In this document: piece after piece, positions 27,102 through 35,377 of the stretch | Position numbering within the stretch: the stretch's first letter is position 1 | Layout of the letters: every line of letters starts with the position of its first letter | From: Pseudomonas paralcaligenes | GTDB taxonomy: Bacteria > Pseudomonadota > Gammaproteobacteria > Pseudomonadales > Pseudomonadaceae | Direction of reading: 5' to 3' | NCBI RefSeq assembly: GCF_019655855.1 | Contig: NZ_BPFX01000006.1 | Span: 1-64,000, forward strand | DNA: 64,000 nt | Made by a program: the position numbers and the translations under genes | Notes under the pieces: model-generated | Told to the model about the DNA's origin: nothing | The model's database searches: none | Seen by the model: the letters and a program-made list of their open reading frames with translations, nothing else

Positions 27102-28118
27102 CTACCCGGCTCGATAATGGCTGGGCGCCTTGCCCGTCCACTTGAGAAACGCCCGGCGGAAGTTGGACGGGTCGCTGAAGCCCAGCAACTGGGCGATCTC
27201 GAACAGCGGCAGGTGGGTGGTCTCCAGATACTGCAGGGCCAGCCGCTTGCGCACTTCGTCGAGCACCTGCTGGTAGCTGGTGCCGGCCGCCGCCAGATGG
27301 CGACGCAGACTGCGGCCGCTGGTGTGCAGCGCCTGGGCGGCGCTGTCCAGGCTGGGAAAGTCGCCAGGGCGCGCCAGCAACAGGCGCCGCAGGCGGCTGA
27401 GCAATCCTTCCTGCACATCCAGGGTGGCCAGCAGGGCCTCGCACTGCTGCTCGCACATCTGCATGGTGGCCGGGTTGGCCAGGGCCATGGGCCGATCCAG
27501 GTAGTGGCGCGGCAAACGGAACCAGTGCCAGAGCTGATCGAACTGAGGCTGCACGGCGAAGGCCTCCAGATAGCGTTCGGCATGCCCCGGCGCGGGAAAG
27601 GTGAAGCCGACCTCGATACCCATCGGCCGCTCGCCGAGGAGGAACTGGGCGATGGCATACAGGCTACCGAACAGTCCCTCTGCGGCGAACCGGCCGAGCA
27701 TGCCGAGCGGAATCGACTCGCTGGCACGCAGCTCCAGCCAGTCCGCGCTTTCCACCAGTTCCAGATCGAAGGTCAGGCCCAGCACCCGGTAGTACTTGAG
27801 CGCGAACTGCACGGCGCGGCCCAGGTTGGCGCTGGACAACAGGGCATAGCCGAGAATCCCGTGGGTCGAGGCGTTCAGGCGCAGGCCGAGCAGCAGGCCC
27901 AGTGCCGGCTCATCGCAGAGCGATAGCGCGGCGCCAGCCAGCTGGTGGAAGTCGGCGAGGGAGAGCCTGCCGGTCGGATTGTGCAACAGCTCCGCGCGCA
28001 GCCCGGCGGTGGACAGCAGGCGCTCGCGGGCGACGCCGAACTCGCCGGCGAGCTGCAGCAGCGCCTCGGCGTAGGTGATCGGCACGAGTTCCGAATGCAG
28101 GGTCAGGGGTTTGCTCAT
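27102..28118 (-). CDS. AraC family transcriptional regulator
   Basis: A 338-residue regulator with the long N-terminal ligand-binding domain (arabinose-binding-like type seen in OruR/ArgR-like AraC proteins) and a C-terminal double helix-turn-helix. The latter includes TSGRSLRRHLAAAGTSYQQ and LFEIAQLLGFSDPSNFRRAF, ending FLKWTGKAPSHYRAG. The start is the ATG at 28118 (MSKPLTLHSELVP). It is divergent from the ferritin-like protein gene at 28237 with about 120 bases between, so that gene is a likely target. The ligand is unknown. Confidence 0.9.
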   Translation of the reverse strand: MSKPLTLHSELVPITYAEALLQLAGEFGVARERLLSTAGLRAELLHNPTGRLSLADFHQLAGAALSLCDEPALGLLLGLRLNASTHGILGYALLSSANLGRAVQFALKYYRVLGLTFDLELVESADWLELRASESIPLGMLGRFAAEGLFGSLYAIAQFLLGERPMGIEVGFTFPAPGHAERYLEAFAVQPQFDQLWHWFRLPRHYLDRPMALANPATMQMCEQQCEALLATLDVQEGLLSRLRRLLLARPGDFPSLDSAAQALHTSGRSLRRHLAAAGTSYQQVLDEVRKRLALQYLETTHLPLFEIAQLLGFSDPSNFRRAFLKWTGKAPSHYRAG

Positions 28119-28236
28119 GTCCTGCTCGTCCGCCGCTGGCCGGATATGACCTGAAGAATGGCTGAAGATAACCTTGTTCCGGAAAAGCCGGCAAGCCCAT
28201 AGTCGGGGCATCGATAACAACAAGATGGGAGGCCGC

Positions 28237-29070
28237 ATGCACTGCCCTACCCCGCACGACCTGCTGATCAAGCCGCGCCAGCCGGAATTCGCCTTTCCCT
28301 CGCCCTGGGTGCGTCACTGGCATGGCGGCGACGCGTTCAAGAGCCACTTCTTCGATGCCATGTCGCTGCTGTTCCCCGATGGCGAGCGCTTCTTCATCGA
28401 TTCTGTGCGTGCCTACCGGGACCAGGTGACCGACCCGCACCAGCAGGCGCAGATCCGCGGCTTCATCGGCCAGGAAGCCCACCACAGCCGCGAGCACCAG
28501 CACTACAGCGACGCCCTGCGCGATGTCGGCTACGACCTGGACTATCTGGAGCGACGCCTGAAGAGGCGCCTGGCCTTCGTGCGCAAGCACCTGCCGCCCA
28601 AGGTGCACCTGGCCGCCACCACCGCCGTGGAACACCTGACGGCGATCATGGCCGACGCGATCCTGCAGAACCCGGACTGGCTGGCCGGCGCCGATCCCGA
28701 CATGGCCCGCCTGTGGCGCTGGCATGCGCTGGAAGAGAGCGAACACAAGGCGGTGGCCTTCGACCTCTACCAGCAGGTCTGCGGCAAGTCCTGGCTGCGC
28801 CGCCGCGCCATGCTGCAGAGCACTTTCTTCTTCACCCTGGACACGTTCAAGGGCCTGGTGCACATGCTGCGCCGCGACGGCCTGCTGGCGAGCTGGCGGG
28901 TGTGGAAGGACGGCCTGGCCTGGCTGTGGGGCAGTCGCGGCATCCTCCGACCGCTGGTGCGCGCCTACCTCGACTTCTACCGGGCGGACTTCCACCCCTG
29001 GCAGCACGACAACCTGCAGCTGATCCTGGAGAGACGCCGGGAGTTCGACCTGCCCGCCGAGGTCAGCTGA
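28237..29070 (+). CDS. metal-dependent hydrolase family protein (ferritin-like diiron fold)
   Basis: A 277-residue protein of the PF10118 'metal-dependent hydrolase' family. It carries the metal-ligand motifs GQEAHHSREHQHY near residue 81 and RWHALEESEHKAVAFDLY near residue 164, which resemble ferritin-like di-iron carboxylate sites. The biochemical activity of this family is poorly defined; oxygenase or desaturase-like lipid chemistry is a possibility. GGGAGG precedes the ATG. The stop overlaps the end of the convergent LuxR-type gene by eight bases. It is probably controlled by the divergent AraC regulator. Confidence 0.82.
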   Translation: MHCPTPHDLLIKPRQPEFAFPSPWVRHWHGGDAFKSHFFDAMSLLFPDGERFFIDSVRAYRDQVTDPHQQAQIRGFIGQEAHHSREHQHYSDALRDVGYDLDYLERRLKRRLAFVRKHLPPKVHLAATTAVEHLTAIMADAILQNPDWLAGADPDMARLWRWHALEESEHKAVAFDLYQQVCGKSWLRRRAMLQSTFFFTLDTFKGLVHMLRRDGLLASWRVWKDGLAWLWGSRGILRPLVRAYLDFYRADFHPWQHDNLQLILERRREFDLPAEVS

Positions 29071-31768
29071 TCAGCCCGAGTCCCTTGGCCCGGGCCACCG
29101 CCTGGGTCCGCCGCTCGACGCCGAGCTTGCTGTTGATGTGGCGCGCATGGGTCTTGACCGTGTGCAGGGAGATGAACAGCCGCTCGCTGATTTCCTGATT
29201 GGAACAGCCCAGGGCGATCAGCCTCAGCACCGCCAGTTCGCGGGTGCTGAGCGCCTCGGCCGCACCGACGGGCAAGGACTCCACTTCCTGATCCCCCGGC
29301 AACCACTGCAGCAATTCTTCGCCGAGCGGCGTGGGGCGCACGGTCTGCAACTGCGCGCGCAACCAGGCCGGCTGGTGGACGAGCAGCTCGTAGAACGGTA
29401 GCAGGGCACCGCCACCACCGCCCTCCAGGCTGCTCGCCAGTTGCTGCTGGGCATCGCGCTCGCGCCCTCCGGCATACAGCAGCATGCTCAGCTGGACCTG
29501 GGCGAACACGGCCATCAGCTGCCCACCCTGGGCCTGGGCGCGCTGTAGCAATGCGCGCAGGCGCCGCTCCGCCGCCTCCGGCTCACCCTGGCGCCGTTCC
29601 AGGGCCGCCTGCTGCAACTCGATGTGCAGCGACAGCTGGGGATGGAACTCCGGCGCACAGGCCGCCTGCTCGCCGCCGTAGGTCTCGGCCAGGCGCAGGA
29701 GCCAGGCGTTGGCCAGGTCGACCTGGCCCTGGCTGAGCCACAGCTCGCACTTGGTCACCGTAATCATCGCCAGGTAGTACACCGGCGGGATATCCCACAC
29801 GTGCATCAGGCGCTCGGCCTCGGCCAGGTGGGCGAACGCCTCGTTGAACCGCCCGACCCTGCCCTCCTCGCTCGCGAGGAAGCAGTAGCCCACCAGCAGG
29901 CTGATGTCGCGACAGCCACGGGCCTCGGCGATACCGGCCTGGATGCGCGCGCGGGCTTCCTCCGGGCGCAGGCGCAGGCAGAGCAGGAGCCCCTCGTACA
30001 GGGACAGGCGCGCGCGCACCGCATAGACCCGCCGCGACGACAGGTCACTCAGGCGATCCAGGCCGGTGCGCACTTCCTCCAGCGCGCGCACTATTTCGCC
30101 GCGGGCCAGCAGGACCCGGGCGCGGCCGTAGTGGCAGAAGGCCTCGAACAGCGGGTTCTCCTGGCGCTGGGCCAGCTCCAGGGCCTCGCGGTTGAGGCCG
30201 CGGGCACGCCACAGATCGCCGCGCACCACCGCCAGGTTGGCCAGCGTGGCGAGACACAGCAGGCGCGCGCCGTAATGCTGGGTGGCCGCTCCGGCCAGCG
30301 ACTGGGTGCAATAGAGTTCCGCCCTCTCGCTGTCGCCGCGGCCACGGGCGATCACGCCGCTGACGGCCAGCCATTGCGTCATCAGGGACTGCTGCTCCGC
30401 CGGGCTGGGCGCAGGCAGGAAACGCTCGAGATGGCCGACCAGCTGCTCGGCGGCATCCAGCTGGCAGGCCAGGGCCAGCGCCCAGCCGTAGAGCAGAATC
30501 AGGCGCGGCGAACTGGTCAGCAGGCTGTCGGGCAGGTCCATCTTCCAGCGCAGCAGCATGGCGACGTTCTGCTCGGCGAGCAGCTGCTCCTCGGACAGGT
30601 TCTGCACCAGGCTGGCCGCCACGTCGGGGTGGCCGGCACGCAGCGCCTGTTCGATCGCTTCGTCCAGCTGGCCCTGGCCACTGAACCAGCGGCAGGCGCG
30701 CAGGTGCAGGCGCGTCTGCTGGCTGGCCGGGTTGGCCCGCAGCAGGTCGGAGAACAGGTGGTGGTAACGGAACCAGCGGCCCTGGTCGTCGAGGGGCACC
30801 AGGAACACCTGGTGGGCCTGCAGGTGCTGGAGAATGGCGGCACTGTCGTGGCTGTCACGCACCGCATCGCACAGCTCGGCGCAGAAGCGCTCCAGGCAGG
30901 CGGTGTCGTAGAGGAAGGCCTGCAGTTCGGGGGTCTGGCGCTCGATCACCTCTTCCAGCAGGTAATCGCGGACCATGCCCTGGGCGCCGCTCAGGACACA
31001 CTCGCCACCGGCGGACGTCAGCAACCACAGGCGCAGGCCGGCGACCCAGCCCTCGCTGCGCTGCAACAGGCTGTCCAGCAGCTCGCCGGGCAGCTCGGCG
31101 CCCTGGGACAGGAGCAGTTCGCGGGTCTCGTCCAGGGTCAGGCGCAGGTCCTGCTCCTGCAGCTCCAGCAACTGGCGCGACAGGCGCAGGCGGGCCAGGT
31201 GCCAGTCGGGGCGCTGGCGACTGGTGACGAGCACCAGCATGCCGGGCGGCAGGTGGTTGAGGAAGAATTGCAGGCAGCGGTCCAGCACCGGCCCCTGGGC
31301 CAAGTGGTAGTCGTCCAGCACGAGCAGCAGCGGGTTGTTCGGATCGAGCACCCTGCCCAAGTCGTCGAGAAGTCCGTCCAGCAGCTCCTCGAAGGCGAAG
31401 GGCTGGTGGCGCTGGCGCATCTTCAGCAGGCCCAGCGCCTCGTCGCCGAGCCGCGGGAAATGCTGGCGCACGCCCTCCAGCAGGCGCTCGAGAAACCGCC
31501 CCGGATCGCTGTCACGGCCATTGAGAGCGAGCCAGAGGCTCCGCCAGCCGGCCGGCAGCCCCTCGCAGAACTCGATGGCCAGGGAACTCTTGCCGAAACC
31601 GGCGGGCGCGGTGACCAGCAACAGGCGCCCCGCCATCCCTTCCTCCAGGCGCTGGCACAGCCGCGGGCGGCGTACATGACCTTCGGGCAGGGGCGGACGA
31701 AAGAATCGCCCCTCGCCGGTGACCACCGGAAAGCTGGCGAAAGGTGTGGAGCGGGACAGATCGGTCAC
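29063..31768 (-). CDS. LuxR family (MalT-like) ATP-dependent transcriptional activator
   Basis: A 901-residue STAND-type activator. A Walker A motif APAGFGKSS lies near residue 54, and a Walker B-like LLLVLDDYH near residue 148. A long TPR-like helical region follows, and the C-terminus is a LuxR helix-turn-helix (LSTRELAVLRLIALGCSNQE, then LFISLHTVKTHARHINSKLG). Such proteins bind an inducer and ATP, oligomerise and activate nearby operons. The start is a GTG at 31768 with a weak ribosome site. It lies beside the DUF1329/DUF1302 operon and the acyl-CoA ligase and thiolase genes, the same arrangement as PA3921-3925, so it is probably their regulator. Confidence 0.9.
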   Translation of the reverse strand: MTDLSRSTPFASFPVVTGEGRFFRPPLPEGHVRRPRLCQRLEEGMAGRLLLVTAPAGFGKSSLAIEFCEGLPAGWRSLWLALNGRDSDPGRFLERLLEGVRQHFPRLGDEALGLLKMRQRHQPFAFEELLDGLLDDLGRVLDPNNPLLLVLDDYHLAQGPVLDRCLQFFLNHLPPGMLVLVTSRQRPDWHLARLRLSRQLLELQEQDLRLTLDETRELLLSQGAELPGELLDSLLQRSEGWVAGLRLWLLTSAGGECVLSGAQGMVRDYLLEEVIERQTPELQAFLYDTACLERFCAELCDAVRDSHDSAAILQHLQAHQVFLVPLDDQGRWFRYHHLFSDLLRANPASQQTRLHLRACRWFSGQGQLDEAIEQALRAGHPDVAASLVQNLSEEQLLAEQNVAMLLRWKMDLPDSLLTSSPRLILLYGWALALACQLDAAEQLVGHLERFLPAPSPAEQQSLMTQWLAVSGVIARGRGDSERAELYCTQSLAGAATQHYGARLLCLATLANLAVVRGDLWRARGLNREALELAQRQENPLFEAFCHYGRARVLLARGEIVRALEEVRTGLDRLSDLSSRRVYAVRARLSLYEGLLLCLRLRPEEARARIQAGIAEARGCRDISLLVGYCFLASEEGRVGRFNEAFAHLAEAERLMHVWDIPPVYYLAMITVTKCELWLSQGQVDLANAWLLRLAETYGGEQAACAPEFHPQLSLHIELQQAALERRQGEPEAAERRLRALLQRAQAQGGQLMAVFAQVQLSMLLYAGGRERDAQQQLASSLEGGGGGALLPFYELLVHQPAWLRAQLQTVRPTPLGEELLQWLPGDQEVESLPVGAAEALSTRELAVLRLIALGCSNQEISERLFISLHTVKTHARHINSKLGVERRTQAVARAKGLGLIS

Positions 31769-31856
31769 GGGGGTGGTCGGTATCCGGGGGCGCGAATTGT
31801 CCGCAGCCTATCCCCTCCCACCTCGCATTTGAAGCCCGGGCAGGCCTCCGAAACAA

Positions 31857-31877
31857 AAAAGTGCCGGGAGCACTTTT
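31857..31877. terminator. hairpin upstream of the LuxR-type gene
   Basis: AAAAGTGC (31857-31864) pairs with GCACTTTT (31870-31877) around CGGGA and could act in either direction. Together with the next hairpin it isolates the regulator gene from the DUF1329 operon. Confidence 0.55.
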
Positions 31878-31924
31878 CCGATGCCGCCCTCCGAAGGCGG
31901 ATGGCGACCATGAATGGCAGCCAC

Positions 31925-31949
31925 AAAAAAGCCGGCACGAGGCCGGCTT
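31925..31949 (-). terminator. rho-independent terminator of the DUF1302-DUF1329 operon
   Basis: On the minus strand, AAGCCGGC and GCCGGCTT pair around a five-base loop, followed by six T residues (31925-31930 on the plus strand are A). It lies 19 bases after the DUF1329 stop. Confidence 0.88.
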
Positions 31950-31967
31950 CTTCGAGTGCAGCGGGGA

Positions 31968-33335
31968 TTAACGCACGCCGGCCTGACGCAGGGCTGCCGG
32001 GGTGAAGTCGGTGGTCGCGGCCTTGTAGCCGAAGTCGTAGGCCTTCTTCTCCTCGTTCTTCATGCCCAGGGCCAGGTAGCGGCCGGAGATCACGTCGTAG
32101 AGGGTTTCCACGGTGTGCCACGGCACTTGCTTGTCGTAGTAGTACTGGGAATGGGCCTCGGCAACGCGCCACAGGGAGCCACGACCGTCGTAGTGGTCGA
32201 TCACCACGGCTTGCCAGGTGTCCTCGTCGATGTACATGTCACGCTTGGCGTAGATGTGACGCTCGCCTGCCTTCAGGGTAGCGGTCACCTGCCAGACGCG
32301 GTGCAGCTCGTAGCGGGTCAGGTCCTGGTTGATGTGGCCGGCCTTGATCACATCGGCGTATTTCAGCTTCGGCGAGTCGAGGTCGTAGGAGTTGTACGGG
32401 ATGTAGATTTCCTTCTTGCCCACCAGCTTCCAGTCGTAGCGATCCGGAGCGCCGTTGTACATGTCCAGGTTGTCCGAGGTACGCAGACCGTCGGCGGCGG
32501 TACCCGGGCCGTCGTACGACACCTGCGGCGCGCGGCGCACGCGGCGCTGACCGGCGTTGTACAGCCAGGCCAGACGCGGCTCCTTCACCTGGTTCAGGGT
32601 CTCGTGCACCAGCAGGACGTTACCGGCCAGACGCGCGGGCGCGGTCACACGCTGCTTGAAGTAGAACAGGATGTTGCTCGGCTTGCTCGGATCGTAGTCG
32701 GTCAGGCTGGTCGGGAAGACGAATTCATCCTGGAAGTACACCAGGCTGAACGAGCCGTTCGCCTGCGGGGTGGCCTGGGTCACCAGGCGACGCACGCTGC
32801 CGCCGCGATAGCGGGTGATCTGGTTCCAGACCACTTCCAGGCCGTTCTGCGGAATCGGGAACGGGTTGGCGGTCTTGAAGTTCTCCAGACCGTTGCCGCC
32901 CTCTACCAGCTTGGTATTGGTGGCGTTGTGCTTGGTGTCGTCCAGCACGTTCTGCGGCAGGGTCGCGGAACGGTGGGTGGTGTACACCGGCATCTTGTAG
33001 GTGTCCGGGTAGCGCTTGAACATCGCCAGCTGGCCGGGGGTCAGCTTGTCCTTGTACTGCTCGACGTTCTGCGCGGTGATGGTGAACTGCGGCTTCTCGT
33101 TGGCGAACGGGTTGGACAGGAAGCCCTTGTCGTCGGCGGTGCCCGCGTTCTGCGGCAGGCCGCCGGTCCACTCGGGGATGGTGCCATCGGCATTGCCGGC
33201 CTTCTCGGCGCCGACCGGGGTCAGGGTGGTGCCGAGCTTGGCGGCTTCGTCGGCGGAAACGGCAGCCATTACGCTGGTGGCCAGCATGGACAGCGCCAGC
33301 GCACCGGATTGCAGCAGGTATTTAGTTGTTTTCAT
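31968..33335 (-). CDS. DUF1329 domain exported protein
   Basis: A 455-residue exported protein: the signal peptide is KYLLQSGALALSMLATSVMA, cut before AVSADEAAKLG. DUF1329 proteins resemble outer-membrane-associated beta-rich proteins and nearly always accompany DUF1302 proteins. Conserved pieces include GTIPEWTGGLP and RYELHRVWQVTATLKAG. The pair is linked in pseudomonads to growth on fatty-acid esters, long alcohols or hydrophobic substrates; I recall this from P. putida and cannot verify it here. The start at 33335 has AGGAA nine bases upstream; the ATG two codons earlier is too close. It follows DUF1302 by 29 bases. Confidence 0.88.
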   Translation of the reverse strand: MKTTKYLLQSGALALSMLATSVMAAVSADEAAKLGTTLTPVGAEKAGNADGTIPEWTGGLPQNAGTADDKGFLSNPFANEKPQFTITAQNVEQYKDKLTPGQLAMFKRYPDTYKMPVYTTHRSATLPQNVLDDTKHNATNTKLVEGGNGLENFKTANPFPIPQNGLEVVWNQITRYRGGSVRRLVTQATPQANGSFSLVYFQDEFVFPTSLTDYDPSKPSNILFYFKQRVTAPARLAGNVLLVHETLNQVKEPRLAWLYNAGQRRVRRAPQVSYDGPGTAADGLRTSDNLDMYNGAPDRYDWKLVGKKEIYIPYNSYDLDSPKLKYADVIKAGHINQDLTRYELHRVWQVTATLKAGERHIYAKRDMYIDEDTWQAVVIDHYDGRGSLWRVAEAHSQYYYDKQVPWHTVETLYDVISGRYLALGMKNEEKKAYDFGYKAATTDFTPAALRQAGVR

Positions 33336-33364
33336 GTGCATACGTTCCTAATGGTTCTATTCCG

Positions 33365-35158
33365 TCAGAAGTTCACGCCAAGGCTCAACGCAACGAAGTC
33401 GCGGTCGATGTTGGTGTTGTACTCGCCACCGAAGAAGTCGGTGTAGGACAGGCTGGCGGTGTAGGTATTCTGGTACTCGGCGTCCACGCCGACGCTGATG
33501 GCCTTGCTGCCTTCGTTGAAGGTCGGGCTGTAGCCATCCACGTCGTGAGACCAGGACAGGTTGGGCTTCAGGTTCACACCGGCGAAGACGTCGTTGTAGT
33601 CCAGGCTGGCGCGAACGCGGTAACCCCAGGAGGTGTTGGTGAAGTAACCCTTGTTATTACACTCCTGCGGGTTGGCGGTGTTGGCGATACCGGTGCAGAG
33701 GCTGTTGGTGGGCAGTGCGCCGGAGCCGAACTCGGGTGCGCGGCCGAAGCGCAGCTCGTTCTGCCCCAGGTTGCTCACGTGGGTGTAACCGACTTCGCCG
33801 ACCAGGGTCAGACGCTCGGCGAACAGCACCTGATCGACGAACTGGGTGACGGTGACCTGGGCCTGGGTCATCGGCTTGCGCACGTAACCCTTGATCTGCT
33901 CGCCGTCACCGAACGCGGCGTGGCCGCTGGTGAAGATCGGGCTGTTGGTGGAGACGCCCAGCGCCTGGGCCACCGGGCCCTGGGCGATGGAAGCCAGGGT
34001 CAGGTCGAAGTTGTTGAGCTGCATCGGCATGTTCGGCCGGTAGCTCAGTTCACCGGACACGGCGGTGGAGCCGACGTTGGTGGTGAAGCTCACACCGTGC
34101 AGGCGGATGTCTTCCGGGTAGTCCAGGTGGTACTTGGCATACAGCTCGCCGGTGGCGGGGTTCTCCACCGAGCCGGGGCTCAGGTAGATGTCCCGGCCAG
34201 CCTGGTAGGACAGGATGGGAGTGCGGCTGTGGTAGTTCATGGTGTAGAAGCCGAACTCGGTGTCGTTCAGCTCCGGCGAGAACCAGCGAATGGCCACGCC
34301 CCACTGGCCGCTGTCGCGGGCATCGTTGTCGCCGGTGCGGCCGACGTAGCGGTAGCCGGCGCCGCCGGGGCCGTCGAAGTCGCTGCCGAGCACGGCCAGG
34401 CGATCGGTACAGCCGTCAGCCGCCACGTCTACGGAGAAGAAAGTGCCGCAGTTGTCGAGTACCGACTGATCCCATTCCAGCTGATAGAAGGCTTCGGCCG
34501 AGACGTTTTCGGTCAGGCTCTGGGAAACGTAGAACATGTTGACCGGGATCAGGCCTTCCTTGATCTCGGCACCCGGACGGCGGAACGCGGCTACGTCGAC
34601 GGGGTTGATGGAGTTGACGGAGTTGAAGATGAAGGTGCTCTCACCCCAGCTCACCACCTGCTTGCCCAGGCGCACACTGCCCGGCTGATCCGCCAGGGTG
34701 TAGTTGTGGTAGAGGAAGGCGTCGAGAAGCTGCACGCCCGAGGCCTGGGCAGCTTCCTTGCGGTTGTGGTCGTCGATGTCGTACAGCAGGCGGTGCTCGT
34801 CCTTCAGCTCGAAGTCATACCAGTACTTGCCACGGACGAAGACGCCGGTATCCCCGTATTTCAGCTCGAGGTCGTGGATGCCCTTGAAGATTTTGGAGAA
34901 GGTCTCGCCCTTCTTGAAGTTCAGGCGGCCATCGTCACCGGTCTGGGAGGAGGCGGAGCCCCCATTGCGCTGACCGACCAGCGAAGGATCCGCGTTGCGC
35001 ACCGACCAGCTGGCACCAACGGACATGGAGGAATCGAGCTGACCTTCGATCTCCCCGATGTTGAAGTTGACGCCGAATGCCGGGGCAGCGAGGGTTGAGG
35101 CGAAGCTGACTGCCAGAGGCAGTTTGGCCATGCGCCAGAACGGTTTATGGGTTGTCAT
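33365..35158 (-). CDS. DUF1302 domain outer-membrane protein
   Basis: A 597-residue protein with a signal peptide ending FASTLAAPAFG. Many alternating hydrophobic and polar beta-strand-like segments follow, and the sequence ends VALSLGVNF, with the C-terminal phenylalanine typical of outer-membrane barrels. The beginning FNIGEIEGQLDSSMSVGASW is the DUF1302 signature. It is the first gene of the operon with DUF1329; GGAG lies eight bases before the ATG. A possible -10 box (TATAGT on the minus strand, 35198-35203) and a palindrome shared with the ligase/thiolase promoter lie upstream. Likely role: an outer-membrane channel or scaffold for hydrophobic substrates (inference). Confidence 0.88.
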   Translation of the reverse strand: MTTHKPFWRMAKLPLAVSFASTLAAPAFGVNFNIGEIEGQLDSSMSVGASWSVRNADPSLVGQRNGGSASSQTGDDGRLNFKKGETFSKIFKGIHDLELKYGDTGVFVRGKYWYDFELKDEHRLLYDIDDHNRKEAAQASGVQLLDAFLYHNYTLADQPGSVRLGKQVVSWGESTFIFNSVNSINPVDVAAFRRPGAEIKEGLIPVNMFYVSQSLTENVSAEAFYQLEWDQSVLDNCGTFFSVDVAADGCTDRLAVLGSDFDGPGGAGYRYVGRTGDNDARDSGQWGVAIRWFSPELNDTEFGFYTMNYHSRTPILSYQAGRDIYLSPGSVENPATGELYAKYHLDYPEDIRLHGVSFTTNVGSTAVSGELSYRPNMPMQLNNFDLTLASIAQGPVAQALGVSTNSPIFTSGHAAFGDGEQIKGYVRKPMTQAQVTVTQFVDQVLFAERLTLVGEVGYTHVSNLGQNELRFGRAPEFGSGALPTNSLCTGIANTANPQECNNKGYFTNTSWGYRVRASLDYNDVFAGVNLKPNLSWSHDVDGYSPTFNEGSKAISVGVDAEYQNTYTASLSYTDFFGGEYNTNIDRDFVALSLGVNF

Positions 35159-35263
35159 CGACGCTACTCCATTGTTTTTTTGTTATGGATGCTGCGGACT
35201 ATATCCAGCGCCCCCCGAGGCTTGATCCCCCGAAAGTGTGATTTCCAGCCCCCAACCTCTCTA

Positions 35264-35280
35264 GACCGGCCGGTCACGCG
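35264..35280 (-). promoter_or_regulatory. candidate operator upstream of DUF1302
   Basis: GACCGGCCGGTC (35264-35275) is a perfect 12-base palindrome. Read on the minus strand it is part of CGCGTGACCGGCCGGTC. The same CGCGTGACCGG occurs in the ligase/thiolase promoter region at 37152-37162, which suggests a common regulator. Confidence 0.45.
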
Positions 35281-35377
35281 ACGCGTCCCCGGCCGGGTTG
35301 ACACCCGACAGCAATTTACAAGCCAAGCGTTTGCTCGGGTTCGTGGCGAAAAGGGGGTAATCCCTTCCGCTCCGGTC

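Noticed and set aside
29624..32005. 793-residue plus-strand open frame opposite the LuxR-type activator
   Set aside because: Shadow of the strong minus-strand gene. Gln/Ala/Gly-rich with no motif, and it runs through two terminators.
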